From assembly GCA_947379895.1 (NCBI GenBank), contig CANCPA010000004.1, positions 1-64,000 on the forward strand: a stretch of 64,000 nt of DNA, given 5' to 3'. Under the pieces are notes generated by a model. The model was given only the letters and a program-made list of their open reading frames with translations, had not been told where the DNA came from and did no database searches. This document shows, piece by piece, positions 24,464 through 33,548 of the stretch. Origin of the DNA: Chitinophagaceae bacterium. GTDB taxonomy: Bacteria; Bacteroidota; Bacteroidia; Chitinophagales; Chitinophagaceae. The translations under genes were made by a program, and so were the position numbers. How positions within the stretch are numbered: position 1 is the first letter of the stretch; the number at the start of each line of letters is the position of its first letter.

Positions 24464-25489
24464 TTAGTCGTAAAGTGGCTTTTTATATATCGATTTAAAT
24501 AATAGGAACAGTGATCGAGTGATTAAGTATTTATCAATGAATATGGCCAATTTTACACTAAATCGTTTTGAAGGATTATATTCTTCATCTGGAATGAGAA
24601 GGATTGCGTTCTTTTTACACATGTCTAAGAAATTTGAGACAGTAGAATTATTTTTTCTCAATCTTTTGGGCGTTCTTAATAATCGATGTGATAATCCTTT
24701 GGCATAAAAATCTATGAACCCTTTACCATAACGCTCAATTGCTTCTGAGTAAATTTTCGATTCTTGTTTTAATTGAAACAGAAAGTCAAGAAAAATTTCG
24801 AAGGCTCTCTGAAATTTATCATCTGCCGACTTTGTTGTTGTGCTTTGATGAATTCGGAAAGAGAAACTACAATTAAAAGCAGTTGCTTTATAACTAATTT
24901 GTGTTAAGCGAATCCATAAATCAAAGTCAGCGAATAGCAAATTTGGATAGTTAAGGGGAATGCCGCCAATTGAATCATAATCGGCCGCCCTCATCATGAA
25001 TCCTGTGCCCATTGTATCGATTTTATTACACAAGAAATGGCATGTAAAATCGATTGGGCTTTGTATTTCATCCATAGGTTGACATTGCTTAATAATTTGC
25101 CCCTCTGAATTTATATAGGTAAAGTGTGTTTGATATAAGCTTGCATTCGGATGTTTGGCAATAAGATTTTCCATCGTCTCTAAATAATCAGGCATCAAGA
25201 TATCATCATGCCCGATTAAAGTAATGAATTCATTTTTAGTAATTTTTAAGGCCCTGCCCCAATTTTCTTCAATAGTCAGCGTCCTATTAGGAGAGTCATG
25301 TACGATAATACGTTCATCTTTCAAACTTTGCAACCACTCCAAAGTGCCATCATTGCTATTATTCTCTAAAATAATAAGATTAAAATCTTGCAATGTTTGA
25401 TTTAAAATACTGCTTACACATTCTTTAATGTAGTTGCCTCCATTGTGAACAGGTAAGATGATACTATACTTATTTTGATTACTTCCCAT
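24464..25489 (-). CDS. Glycosyltransferase family 2
   Basis: 341 residues. YSIILPVHNGGNYIKECVSSIL and LIILENNSNDGTLEWLQ are the classic family 2 start. LIGHDDILMPDYLETM holds the D-D metal site. GTGFMMRAADYDSIGGIP and FADFDLWIRLTQ are the acceptor side. It is followed on the same strand by the WbbL-like transferase. Substrate unknown; surface polysaccharide assembly is inferred from the operon. Confidence 0.88.
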   Translation of the reverse strand: MGSNQNKYSIILPVHNGGNYIKECVSSILNQTLQDFNLIILENNSNDGTLEWLQSLKDERIIVHDSPNRTLTIEENWGRALKITKNEFITLIGHDDILMPDYLETMENLIAKHPNASLYQTHFTYINSEGQIIKQCQPMDEIQSPIDFTCHFLCNKIDTMGTGFMMRAADYDSIGGIPLNYPNLLFADFDLWIRLTQISYKATAFNCSFSFRIHQSTTTKSADDKFQRAFEIFLDFLFQLKQESKIYSEAIERYGKGFIDFYAKGLSHRLLRTPKRLRKNNSTVSNFLDMCKKNAILLIPDEEYNPSKRFSVKLAIFIDKYLITRSLFLLFKSIYKKPLYD

Positions 25490-25594
25490 TGTGATGAAAC
25501 ATTGTTTTAATAATCATAGAATACGAATTCAATTGTAAAAATTGAAATCAAGTTGATAATCAAATTAAAGTAATATTTCAAAATTGACTTTAAT

Positions 25595-26539
25595 TTATTT
25601 TGATAAGTAAAAAGCTAAAGTCTTTTTTAAGTTTTTGAAATAAAAAAGAATTAATGCCTTTCTATATTCATTCAAGTGTTTTTTCATAAATTCAAGAGAA
25701 AATATAGACGAACTTAGCTTGTCCAAGAGTTTTAAATCCTCTTTCATTTTGTTCTTCATGTAATATCCCTTGAGTGTTAAAAGGCTCTTAAATGTCCATC
25801 TCTTTACATGAATATCTAGTACGTTGACATCTTTTTGTAATTGGATATTTGAAAATTGTTTGTGCATTAACTCGTAAAACCCTTTACAACCTAAATAATA
25901 AGTGTCTAAATTTCTTTTTGAAAAATTGTTATCGTGCGAATTGATTTTTAGAGATTCATTATTAATAAAAACACCACCATTTTCTCTCCCACACAAAGCA
26001 AGCATTGCGTGATCTGCAAGATGTGGACTCCCATAATTCGGCATTCCTCCAATTGCTTTTACAATACTACTCTTTAAGATGCAATCAGACCATAAAAAAG
26101 CAGCAGTAATATATGGATTCAATAATTCATAAACAAAATTATTTTTGTCACAGTATTGAATTTCACCATTACCTTTTCCTTTTCTTAAACAATTAATATA
26201 AATTGATTGATCTGGTATTTTATCAAAAATTTCATGAAAGAAATTTAATTTTTCAGTGTCTGAAAAAAAATCGTCATCTGTAATCATTATGATATAGTCT
26301 CCAACAGAATTTTTAATACTTCTGTTGAAACTTTCAATCATACCTAGATTTGTTAGATTAGGGTTGTATTTAAATCGGCTATCGAATTTATTGACAACAG
26401 TCTCTGCACTACATTCAGGGTCATTGTCGGAAACAACAACTTCAAAATCTTTAAAAGTCTGAGAACTTATAAAACTTAACTGTTTTTTTAAAAGTTCAGG
26501 GCGTTTATAAGTTGAAATGCAAAAACTAATCCAAGGCAT
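25595..26539 (-). CDS. Glycosyltransferase family 2
   Basis: 314 residues. WISFCISTYKRPELLKKQLSFI and FEVVVSDNDPECSAETVVN form the donor half, IIMITDDDFFSDTEKL the D-x-D, and DHAMLALCGRENGGVF the acceptor region. The C-terminal ~90 residues are lysine-rich helices. It is noticeably AT-rich in codon usage (many Lys, Asn, Phe) compared with neighbouring housekeeping genes, common for polysaccharide loci. It lies 24 bp after the CmcI-like gene in the same operon. Confidence 0.87.
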   Translation of the reverse strand: MPWISFCISTYKRPELLKKQLSFISSQTFKDFEVVVSDNDPECSAETVVNKFDSRFKYNPNLTNLGMIESFNRSIKNSVGDYIIMITDDDFFSDTEKLNFFHEIFDKIPDQSIYINCLRKGKGNGEIQYCDKNNFVYELLNPYITAAFLWSDCILKSSIVKAIGGMPNYGSPHLADHAMLALCGRENGGVFINNESLKINSHDNNFSKRNLDTYYLGCKGFYELMHKQFSNIQLQKDVNVLDIHVKRWTFKSLLTLKGYYMKNKMKEDLKLLDKLSSSIFSLEFMKKHLNEYRKALILFYFKNLKKTLAFYLSK

Positions 26540-26563
26540 TTTAAAATTTTTAATTAATTTTCT

Positions 26564-27301
26564 TTATTTCAATCTTTTTAAATATCCGCTTGGTGCAACA
26601 CTAATCAATACCTTGTTATCAACAGACTCATCTATTGAGAAATCTTTGTTTTTTTCAAGGAATTCGTTCACTGCTGTTTTTGGATTATTTCCAATTCCCC
26701 ATGGTCTTGATTGAGAAAAATAACCCTCAGGTAAATCTTCAACAATAGTATCAAAGACTACTAAGTAAGAGTCTTTTGTTACAAAGGGTGAATACATTTC
26801 TAATTCTGCTAAAACGTGTTCATGTGTATGATTGGAATCTAAACATACGAGTATTCGTTTCTTTCCTTTTGTATATTCAGCCACTTTGTCAATAGTTTCT
26901 TGTTCAATTGCAGAACCCTCAATCATCTTGATTCTCTTGAACATTGGATGCTTTTCAATTTCTGCCTTATTGTGAGCTCTAATATCAATATCGATACCTA
27001 GAACCTCTCCTTCACCAATTAATTCTAATAAAGAGGCATAGTAAATTAATGATCCGCCGTGTGCGATGCCTGTTTCTATGATTAAGTCGGGCTTAATATC
27101 CCAAATCAATTCTTGCATGGCAATCATATCTTGAGGATATTGAATGATTGGTCTTCCCATCCACGAAAAATTGTATGAATATTGTGCTTTGTTAGAGGCA
27201 ATATTAAACTCCTTTGCAGCTTCTAATAATTCTTTGTTTTGCCCGTTTTTATTAACACGCAATTTTCTTTCTTCAATAAATTCCTGAACAGGATTACTCA
27301 T
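26564..27301 (-). CDS. Cephalosporin hydroxylase (CmcI)-family putative methyltransferase
   Basis: 245 residues of the CmcI/rhamnosyl O-methyltransferase family, a Rossmann-fold SAM methyltransferase family despite the hydroxylase name. IIETGIAHGGSLIYYASLL is motif I, VLGIDIDIRAHNK the acidic ribose site, ILVCLDSNHTHEHVL the active-site loop, and RPWGIGNNPKTAVNEFL the C-terminal motif. The operon context suggests O-methylation of a sugar in the glycan. Its start overlaps the end of the upstream dehydrogenase gene by 8 bp, so the two are probably co-translated. Confidence 0.85.
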   Translation of the reverse strand: MSNPVQEFIEERKLRVNKNGQNKELLEAAKEFNIASNKAQYSYNFSWMGRPIIQYPQDMIAMQELIWDIKPDLIIETGIAHGGSLIYYASLLELIGEGEVLGIDIDIRAHNKAEIEKHPMFKRIKMIEGSAIEQETIDKVAEYTKGKKRILVCLDSNHTHEHVLAELEMYSPFVTKDSYLVVFDTIVEDLPEGYFSQSRPWGIGNNPKTAVNEFLEKNKDFSIDESVDNKVLISVAPSGYLKRLK

Positions 27302-28151
27302 TACTTTTTATTTTATTTAATTTATCAATATTTCCCCAAAAACTCATTGGTTCATAATCCGGGTAGGGATAATAACCTAAATTAAGTTTAATAGATGCAT
27401 TAGCTTTATCAATATATTTTACAACAAGCGATTTGACAGTAGTTGGTAAACCACTTGCACAATTTATAATACCCTCTATTTTATTTTGCAGTGCAATAAT
27501 AACTACATTTTGGGCAACCACTTCAACAGGTAAAAAATCTCTAATTTGCTCTCCTCCACTCATGTTAAACTCTGCCTCTTTATTTAAAATTGCTTTGTCA
27601 AGTTGCGAAAATAAGGATTTAGGGTTCTGACCCTTCCCATACATATAAAAAAGACGTGGCCATTTTAGCGAAAATGAATATTGTTTTTGTAATTCTACCA
27701 AAAACTTTCTTAAGCAGTCTTTTGCTAGAGCGTACGGGTTATCCGGCATTGATGGCAAAGATTCTAATAGTTCGCCATTTTGCATTCCATATTCAAAACA
27801 AGTGCCTGAGATAGTTATGTTGGTAGCACCGTTCACAATTAAGTTCTTTAAAAAATGATAGTGCTGTGGTAGATTATCTTCAAAATGAAAGAGTGCTTTA
27901 TAATTTGGTAATCCTTCCCAGGCAAGGTGTATAATAATATCAGGATTTTTAAAGTACTCAAAGTAATTTATCTCGCTTTTGAATGACTTGATATCAAAAG
28001 GAATATAATTTACATTTGGAAACCATTCCATTTTTATCGCATTATCAATGGTTCTAGAAGATGCAATAACCTGATGCCCTCTTGAAAGAAGTGAATTCAC
28101 TACATAATTTCCAATAAATCCTGTTGCACCGGTTACTAAAACCTTCTTCAT
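27294..28151 (-). CDS. NAD-dependent epimerase/dehydratase (likely nucleotide-sugar 4-ketoreductase)
   Basis: A 285-residue extended SDR. VLVTGATGFIGNYVVNSLL is the NAD(P)-binding Gly motif (TGxxGFIG), PYALAKDCLRKF contains the catalytic Y-x-x-x-K, and ISGTCFEYG is a serine/threonine-side region. Position after a C-methyltransferase and a 3,5-epimerase-like gene suggests it reduces the 4-keto group as the last step of a CDP-6-deoxysugar pathway. That assignment is inference. It overlaps the next gene by 8 bp. Confidence 0.85.
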   Translation of the reverse strand: MKKVLVTGATGFIGNYVVNSLLSRGHQVIASSRTIDNAIKMEWFPNVNYIPFDIKSFKSEINYFEYFKNPDIIIHLAWEGLPNYKALFHFEDNLPQHYHFLKNLIVNGATNITISGTCFEYGMQNGELLESLPSMPDNPYALAKDCLRKFLVELQKQYSFSLKWPRLFYMYGKGQNPKSLFSQLDKAILNKEAEFNMSGGEQIRDFLPVEVVAQNVVIIALQNKIEGIINCASGLPTTVKSLVVKYIDKANASIKLNLGYYPYPDYEPMSFWGNIDKLNKIKSNE

Positions 28152-28247
28152 GTTACTACGATAATTTTTGAGTTATTTGCTATTAGTTGCTGTTTTCTGT
28201 TTTCAAATTATAAGCAAGCCCATTGTCATTATTTCTATACACATTAA

Positions 28248-29474
28248 TTAAAGTACTTCAATTGAAGGAATTGGTATTACAAATTTGCCACCCCAATCAT
28301 TAATGTAGTTTAGTTGTTTCGTAATTTCTTCTTTCAAATTCCAGGGAAGTATTATGACGAAATCTGGTTTATTTTCCTTTAAATGAGTTTCGTTAACAAC
28401 AGGAATATGACTTGCAGGTAAAAACTTATGCTGCTTATGTGGGTTTGCATCAACCACGTAGTCGATTAAATCGGACTTAATGCCACAATAATTTAATAAA
28501 GTATTTCCTTTAGCAGCAGCACCGTAAGCAGCAACTTTCTTTCCTAATCGTTTTTGAGTAATTAAAAAATCAATTAAGTCCAATTTTACCCTGAGTGCCT
28601 TTTGTTGAAAGTTATCATAATAGCTAAGAGTTGTCAATCCTTTTTGTCTTTCTTTTTCCAACAACAACTCAACATTTTCCTCAATTTTCTTCGACTTATC
28701 CTCTTTATGTTTTGCATAAATACGTAAAGAGCCTCCATGTGTTGGAATCTCTTCTACGTCAAACATCTCTAATCCCTGAGATTCAAAAATTCTTTTTACT
28801 GAATAAAAAGATAAATAAGAGAAATGCTCGTGATAAATTGTGTCAAATTGATTCTTATCTACTAATTGCATTAAATGAGGAAATTCCATTGTAATTACTC
28901 CATCATTTTTCAAGATATACTTCATCCCTCCTACAAAATCTAAAATATCAGGCACATGTGCTAGTACATTGTTCCCTAATAATAGATCAGCTTGTATTCC
29001 TTTTGTAACTAATTCCTTGGCAAGTCTAACCCCAAAAAAATCCACAACCGATTCAATTCCCTTCTCCTTAGCAGCTTCTGCAGTATTAGCAGTAGGTTCA
29101 ATTCCTAAAACGGGTATTGACTTTTCTTTAAAGTATTGCAACAAGTAGCCATCATTAGAAGCTACTTCAATCACTTGTGAGTTAGATGAATAGCCAAATC
29201 GAGCAGTCATCTTATCTACATACTGTTTGGCATGAGCCAACCAACTTGTAGAATAGGATGAAAAGTACACATAGTTGCTATCAAAAATAGCATCCGACTT
29301 TTTATATTCATCCACTTGTACTAAAAAGCATTCAGGACAGGTGTATACTTTTAGTGGGAAAAAAGTTTCAGGCTCATTCAATTGTTCTTTCGTTATAAAA
29401 GAATTTGAAGCTGGAGAATTAAATAAATCAATAAAAACATCGGAAAGCTCCGTTTTACAAAATCTGCATTGCAT
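28248..29474 (-). CDS. Nucleotide-sugar C-methyltransferase (TylC3/NDP-hexose C-methyltransferase type)
   Basis: 408 residues in three parts. The N-terminal zinc-binding domain has Cys pairs CRFCKTEL and CPEC. A central SAM domain has motif I VIEVASNDGYLLQYF, then LGNNVLAHVPDI and YHEHFSYLS, the His-rich active site of sugar C-methyltransferases. The C-terminal Rossmann-like domain has VAAYGAAAKGNTLLNY. This three-domain layout is that of C-3 methyltransferases acting on 4-keto-6-deoxy nucleotide sugars, giving branched sugars such as mycarose or virenose. One base separates it from the epimerase gene, so they are co-transcribed. Confidence 0.9.
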   Translation of the reverse strand: MQCRFCKTELSDVFIDLFNSPASNSFITKEQLNEPETFFPLKVYTCPECFLVQVDEYKKSDAIFDSNYVYFSSYSTSWLAHAKQYVDKMTARFGYSSNSQVIEVASNDGYLLQYFKEKSIPVLGIEPTANTAEAAKEKGIESVVDFFGVRLAKELVTKGIQADLLLGNNVLAHVPDILDFVGGMKYILKNDGVITMEFPHLMQLVDKNQFDTIYHEHFSYLSFYSVKRIFESQGLEMFDVEEIPTHGGSLRIYAKHKEDKSKKIEENVELLLEKERQKGLTTLSYYDNFQQKALRVKLDLIDFLITQKRLGKKVAAYGAAAKGNTLLNYCGIKSDLIDYVVDANPHKQHKFLPASHIPVVNETHLKENKPDFVIILPWNLKEEITKQLNYINDWGGKFVIPIPSIEVL

Positions 29475-29475
29475 T

Positions 29476-30024
29476 TTAAATTCCTTTAAAAGTTTCTTTA
29501 TTAAGTTGTGAATGTGTAGAATCCCTATCAGATATTTCAGTAACCGCTAAAGGCCAATGAATAGAAAGTAGAGTTTCATTGTATAATAATCCTGCTTCTG
29601 CATGAGGAGTATAAAATGCTGAATGGTGATAAATTAATTCTGCATCATTACTTAAAGTTTGAAATCCATGTGCAAATCCAGCAGGGATATAAATCATTTT
29701 TTTATTCGCAGCCGACAATTCAACTCCAATATGCTGTAAAAATGTGGGTGAATCTTTTCTAATGTCAACAATTACGTCATATACTGAACCTGCAATACAA
29801 CGTACCATTTTAATCTCTTGATAAGGTGGATGTTGAAAGTGCATACCTCTAATTGTACCTTTTTTTGATGAGAATGAATGATTCATTTGCACCCATTCTT
29901 GTTCTAATCCTACTGCCTTGAATTCATCTTTACAGTAAGTTCTCCCAAACCATCCTCTTTCGTCCGAAAATATTTTCAAGTCGATAATAAATGCACCTTT
30001 CAAATTTATTTCTGTAAATATCAT
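29476..30024 (-). CDS. dTDP-4-dehydrorhamnose 3,5-epimerase-like protein (RmlC family)
   Basis: 182 residues with the RmlC cupin fold. The catalytic His lies in RGMHFQHPP, followed by VYDVIVDIRKDSPTF and YIPAGFAHGFQTL. The C-terminal LLYNETLLSIHWP matches the family. In the context of CDP-glucose genes it probably epimerises CDP-4-keto-6-deoxyglucose at C3 and/or C5 and not dTDP-4-keto-6-deoxyglucose; no rmlA, rmlB or rmlD is present here. It overlaps rfbG by 4 bp. Confidence 0.9.
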   Translation of the reverse strand: MIFTEINLKGAFIIDLKIFSDERGWFGRTYCKDEFKAVGLEQEWVQMNHSFSSKKGTIRGMHFQHPPYQEIKMVRCIAGSVYDVIVDIRKDSPTFLQHIGVELSAANKKMIYIPAGFAHGFQTLSNDAELIYHHSAFYTPHAEAGLLYNETLLSIHWPLAVTEISDRDSTHSQLNKETFKGI

Positions 30025-31106
30025 AAGGATTGAAAGTTGTTTATTTGAGAAATACTAAAATCCAACCTCTCTGAACTACTTTTTTTATACCATTCAATAG
30101 TCCATTTTATCGCTTCTTGTGCATTTAATTTGGGCTGCCACTGCAATTCTTTATTCGCTTTTGAAATATCAAGTTTCAATAAATTAGCTTCATGAACTTC
30201 CTCATTGTTTGAGGTGTCCATCCAATCTCCTTCTCCCCAAACATCAATTGCCAATTTTGCTAAATCTTTCACCTGAAGATGATCTGAAGGCAAAGGACCA
30301 AAATTGTAAGCAGAAGAGTACTTTTCAGGGGTATCTTTTAATAAGGCCCCTAATAAAAGATACCCACCTAAGGGTTCTAAAACATGTTGCCAAGGTCGAA
30401 CTGATAAAGGATTACGAACATTAATCGTCTCCTTTTTTTCTAAAGCTCTTACAATATCAGGAATAATTCTGTCTTTACTCCAATCTCCACCACCAATCAC
30501 ATTCCCTGCACGTACACTTGCAATTGCCTTTGAGTGTTGTGTGATTTTATTTAGATTGAAAAAAGAATTTCTAAAACTATTTACTACAATTTCAGCGCAA
30601 GCTTTACTAGCACTGTAAGGATCATAACCACCTAATTGATCACCTTCATTATACAATACATCTATTTCCTTATTCTCATAAACCTTGTCAGTAGTTATAA
30701 TAATAACGGTACAGGAGCCTTCCAATTTTGAAACAGCTTCTAATACATTTGCAGTGCCTGTAACATTAACATCAAAAGTTTCGGAAGGAACTTCGTAAGA
30801 TCGTCTAACTAAGGGTTGTGCAGCAAGATGGAAAACGAAATCAGGGTTAAATTCAACTATTTCATTTTGCAATTTTTTAATGTCCCGAATATCTCCAATA
30901 ATGCTTTGAAGTAGATTTATAGGTTGTATTAATCCAAAAAGACCATTGTCGTATTCAGGTTCTAAGGCATATCCTTTCACTTCTGCACCTAATAAATACA
31001 ACCATGTAGCCAACCAAGAACCTTTAAAACCAGTATGACCAGTAATAAATATTTTTTTCCCTTGATAAGCCTTTTTAAAAATTGAATGATTTACCATTTT
31101 TTCCAT
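30021..31106 (-). CDS. rfbG: CDP-glucose 4,6-dehydratase
   Basis: 361 residues (358 if Met4 is used). An extended SDR that converts CDP-glucose to CDP-4-keto-6-deoxyglucose. IFITGHTGFKGSWLATWL is the NAD-binding segment, TDKVYEN the active-site Thr-Asp, and YDPYSASKACAEIVV the catalytic Tyr-Lys. GNVIGGGDWSKDRIIPD and RPWQHVLEPLGGYLLLG are diagnostic of RfbG and not of RmlB or GalE. The start overlaps the rfbF stop, so the pair is translationally coupled. Confidence 0.95.
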   Translation of the reverse strand: MEKMVNHSIFKKAYQGKKIFITGHTGFKGSWLATWLYLLGAEVKGYALEPEYDNGLFGLIQPINLLQSIIGDIRDIKKLQNEIVEFNPDFVFHLAAQPLVRRSYEVPSETFDVNVTGTANVLEAVSKLEGSCTVIIITTDKVYENKEIDVLYNEGDQLGGYDPYSASKACAEIVVNSFRNSFFNLNKITQHSKAIASVRAGNVIGGGDWSKDRIIPDIVRALEKKETINVRNPLSVRPWQHVLEPLGGYLLLGALLKDTPEKYSSAYNFGPLPSDHLQVKDLAKLAIDVWGEGDWMDTSNNEEVHEANLLKLDISKANKELQWQPKLNAQEAIKWTIEWYKKSSSERLDFSISQINNFQSL

Positions 31107-31867
31107 ACAGCTTTATCTTGTTGCCAAAGTCCCTCTAATTCAATTTTATCCCTTAGGGCATCCATGCACTTCCAAAAGCCAAAGTGCTTATAAGCTACTA
31201 ATTGATTGTCATCAGTCATTTTTTCAAGCGGTGCATCTTCCCACATCATTTCTTCCATATCTCCTTCAAAATAGTTGAAAATTTCAGGATTTAAAACAAA
31301 AAAACCAGCATTTATCCACTTACTTTCATCTTTAGCTTTTTCTCTGAATGCGGCAACCTTTCCGCTCTCTTCAAGTTCCATTCCACCAAATCGGGCCTCC
31401 AAACTTACTGCAGTTACAGTTGCTGCCTTACCATGTGCATTATGAAAATCAACCAATTTCTTAATGTCAATATCAGAAACACCATCCCCATAAGTTAACA
31501 TGAAGGGCTCATTTCCTATATATTTCCTTACTTTATTTAGTCTGCCAGCTGTTTTTGTGGTAGCCCCTGTTTCTACAAGGGTTACTTTGAAGTTTTCTGA
31601 ATTATTGCCATGAACTTCTACATTATTACTTGCCACATCTATTGTAATATCTGAATTATGTAAAAAATAATTCATAAAATATTCTTTTATCAGATAACCC
31701 TTATATCCAAGACAAACAATAAATTCATTGTAACCGTAAGAAGCATAAATTTTCATTATATGCCACAACATAGGTTTTCCTCCTATTTCGACCATAGGTT
31801 TAGGTCTTGTATCTGTTTCTTCAGCAAGCCTTGTCCCTAATCCACCAGCAAAAATTACGACTTTCAT
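31091..31867 (-). CDS. rfbF: Glucose-1-phosphate cytidylyltransferase
   Basis: 258 residues. It makes CDP-glucose from CTP and glucose-1-phosphate, and is the first gene of the minus-strand sugar operon. VVIFAGGLGTRLAEETDTRPKPM is the nucleotidyltransferase signature loop, GGKPMLWHIMKIYASYGYNEF is diagnostic of RfbF, and TYGDGVSDIDIKKL is the metal site. The length is usual. Together with rfbG it supplies CDP-4-keto-6-deoxyglucose. A CDP-6-deoxyglucose-3-dehydratase (RfbH) is absent from this window, so the branch is not the 3,6-dideoxyhexose one. Confidence 0.95.
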   Translation of the reverse strand: MKVVIFAGGLGTRLAEETDTRPKPMVEIGGKPMLWHIMKIYASYGYNEFIVCLGYKGYLIKEYFMNYFLHNSDITIDVASNNVEVHGNNSENFKVTLVETGATTKTAGRLNKVRKYIGNEPFMLTYGDGVSDIDIKKLVDFHNAHGKAATVTAVSLEARFGGMELEESGKVAAFREKAKDESKWINAGFFVLNPEIFNYFEGDMEEMMWEDAPLEKMTDDNQLVAYKHFGFWKCMDALRDKIELEGLWQQDKAVWKKW

Positions 31868-32044
31868 AACAGTTTATATAAAGCCGCAAATCTAAAGGCT
31901 TTTGCGTAACGTTTAAGTGCAAGTGATAAAATAAATACATCTTTCTGTTTGGGTTTTTAAAATATGCTAAAAACTTACTATAAGTACCTGGAATCTTGAA
32001 TTAAAGAAAGAATATTTTAATTTGAGTCATCTCAAGTGGGTTAA
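31868..32044. other. Upstream region of the rfbF operon
   Basis: About 180 bp between the rfbF start and MITE copy 1. It should contain the operon promoter on the minus strand, but I see no clear TAnnTTTG at a good distance. Confidence 0.3.
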
Positions 32045-32219
32045 ACCCAGATAACGCAATAGACACGTTATGAAATTCAGAAATACAAAAAAGACAAGTT
32101 TTTATACAGATTTTTTGACTGAAGACATAATAAATTACGTTGAAGTCAAATAAATCAAGTAAAAGCTTGTGTTTAAAGTAGTTGTGAATTGTAATAGTGT
32201 CCTATTGCGTAATCTGGGT
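32045..32219. mobile_element. MITE-like element, copy 1 (175 bp)
   Basis: Terminal inverted repeats: left ACCCAGATAACGCAATAGAC, right ending CCTATTGCGTAATCTGGGT, about 22 bp each. Flanked by the 3-bp direct repeat TAA (32042-32044 and 32220-32222). A second copy at 45177..45350 is about 91% identical by hand alignment. It has no coding capacity, so it would depend on a transposase elsewhere. The TNA-type 3-bp duplication is what the IS1031 group of the IS5 family makes, but the parent element is not in the window. Confidence 0.85.
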
Positions 32220-32716
32220 TAAACATTAATAAAAAAGATTTTTACGCCTGTTTTAGCTTTGAAATGCCATGTTTATATCTTGACAATGTTTTTTTAACTC
32301 GTTATTTTTGTTGTTATTTTTCAGACTACTATTTACGATCAATATAAATTTGTATCCGGAAGTAAAAAACATGCGAGTGAGTGTCCTAATGTTTTATGCT
32401 TAGACATTTCTTTCAGAACTAGTGAAATGTTTTTTATTAATTTCAAATTTGCTATAGGTTAGTGAGGTATTACTAGAATAACTTGAAACAGATCTATTAA
32501 GTTGTTCGAATGCATTGTTTAAGTTGTTAATATTACTTGTTTGAATGCCAATAATTATAATACAATACAATTACCTTCAAGACTCCACAAATCAAAAAAG
32601 TTATTGCGTTTCAGATTACTTATTTACACATTAGATAGAAAGTTTACAGTACTTCTGTTTGCTTTTTCAGGACTAAGTATTTATATTGCATTTATTTTCA
32701 TTTTAAAACGAACTTA
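32220..32716. other. Intergenic region before plsC
   Basis: About 500 bp of AT-rich DNA. A TATATTG sequence near 32683 may be the plsC -7 element. Around 32480-32550 there are loosely repeated ACTTG/AGTTGTT words, but they keep no fixed period. Nothing else is recognised. Confidence 0.35.
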
Positions 32717-33490
32717 ATGGGCTTTATTGAAAGGCTAAAACACTACAAATTAGTAAGGGCGATTATTTATACTGTTGTTGGTGCGATTACTTTTCCTGGG
32801 CTTGCTATTGTAAATAAAATCAGAATTAGTGGTACAGAACACATAAAGGACCTTCCTAAGCATAATGTATTGTTTGTTAGTAATCATCAAACGTATTTTG
32901 CAGATGTGATGGCATTTATACACATTTTTTGTGCAGTAAAATGGAGAAAGCAAAATAGACTCGGTATTCCTTATTATTTGTTAAGCCCAATTACAAATAT
33001 GTATTTTGTTGCTGCAGAAGAAACAATGAAAGGTAGTTTAATTAGTCGTCTTTTCATTTTAGCAGGTGCATTGACTGTAAAAAGAACTTGGCGTGCAGAA
33101 GGAAAAGAAGTTAGAAGAGGATTAGATCCTTCTGATACCCGAAAAATTAATCAAGCTCTTGACAGTAGTTGGGTAATCACATTTCCACAAGGAACTACAA
33201 AGCCATTTGCACCAGGTAGAAAAGGGACGGCATATATCATTAAAAATAACCGACCAATTGTAGTACCTGTTGTTATAAACGGCTTTTGGCGTGCATTTAC
33301 CAAAAAGGGATTGACTTTTAAAAAGAAGGGCTCTACACTCACTGTTCGCTTTAAAGCACCCTTAGAAATAGATTATGATGCACCAACAGAAGTGATACTT
33401 AGTCAAGTAATGGATGCAATTGAGCAGAGTAGGGAATTTATGATGAAAGGTGCACATCATCATTTGAAAGAGTTGGTTGCTGAAGTGTAG
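32717..33490 (+). CDS. plsC: 1-acyl-sn-glycerol-3-phosphate acyltransferase (PlsC family)
   Basis: 257 residues. It would acylate lysophosphatidic acid to phosphatidic acid at the inner membrane. An N-terminal hydrophobic segment (AIIYTVVGAITFPGLAIV) precedes the acyltransferase motif I, VSNHQTYFADVMAF. Here five residues separate His and Asp (NH-x5-D) where most PlsC proteins have NH-x4-D. Motif III is FPQGTTKPFAPGRKG, with FPQGT in place of FPEGT. Motif IV is IVVPVVINGFWRAF. Assignment to the family is firm; the exact acyl acceptor is less so because of these variants. Confidence 0.82.
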   Translation: MGFIERLKHYKLVRAIIYTVVGAITFPGLAIVNKIRISGTEHIKDLPKHNVLFVSNHQTYFADVMAFIHIFCAVKWRKQNRLGIPYYLLSPITNMYFVAAEETMKGSLISRLFILAGALTVKRTWRAEGKEVRRGLDPSDTRKINQALDSSWVITFPQGTTKPFAPGRKGTAYIIKNNRPIVVPVVINGFWRAFTKKGLTFKKKGSTLTVRFKAPLEIDYDAPTEVILSQVMDAIEQSREFMMKGAHHHLKELVAEV

Positions 33491-33548
33491 GGATAAGTAT
33501 CAAGTGATTAATGATATGTAATATGTATCCAGTATCACCTTAAATATC

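Noticed and set aside
32440-32560. Possible fifth 21-bp array before plsC
   Set aside because: Words such as ACTTG and AGTTGTT recur, but at 13-, 19-, 22- and 35-bp intervals. No stable period.
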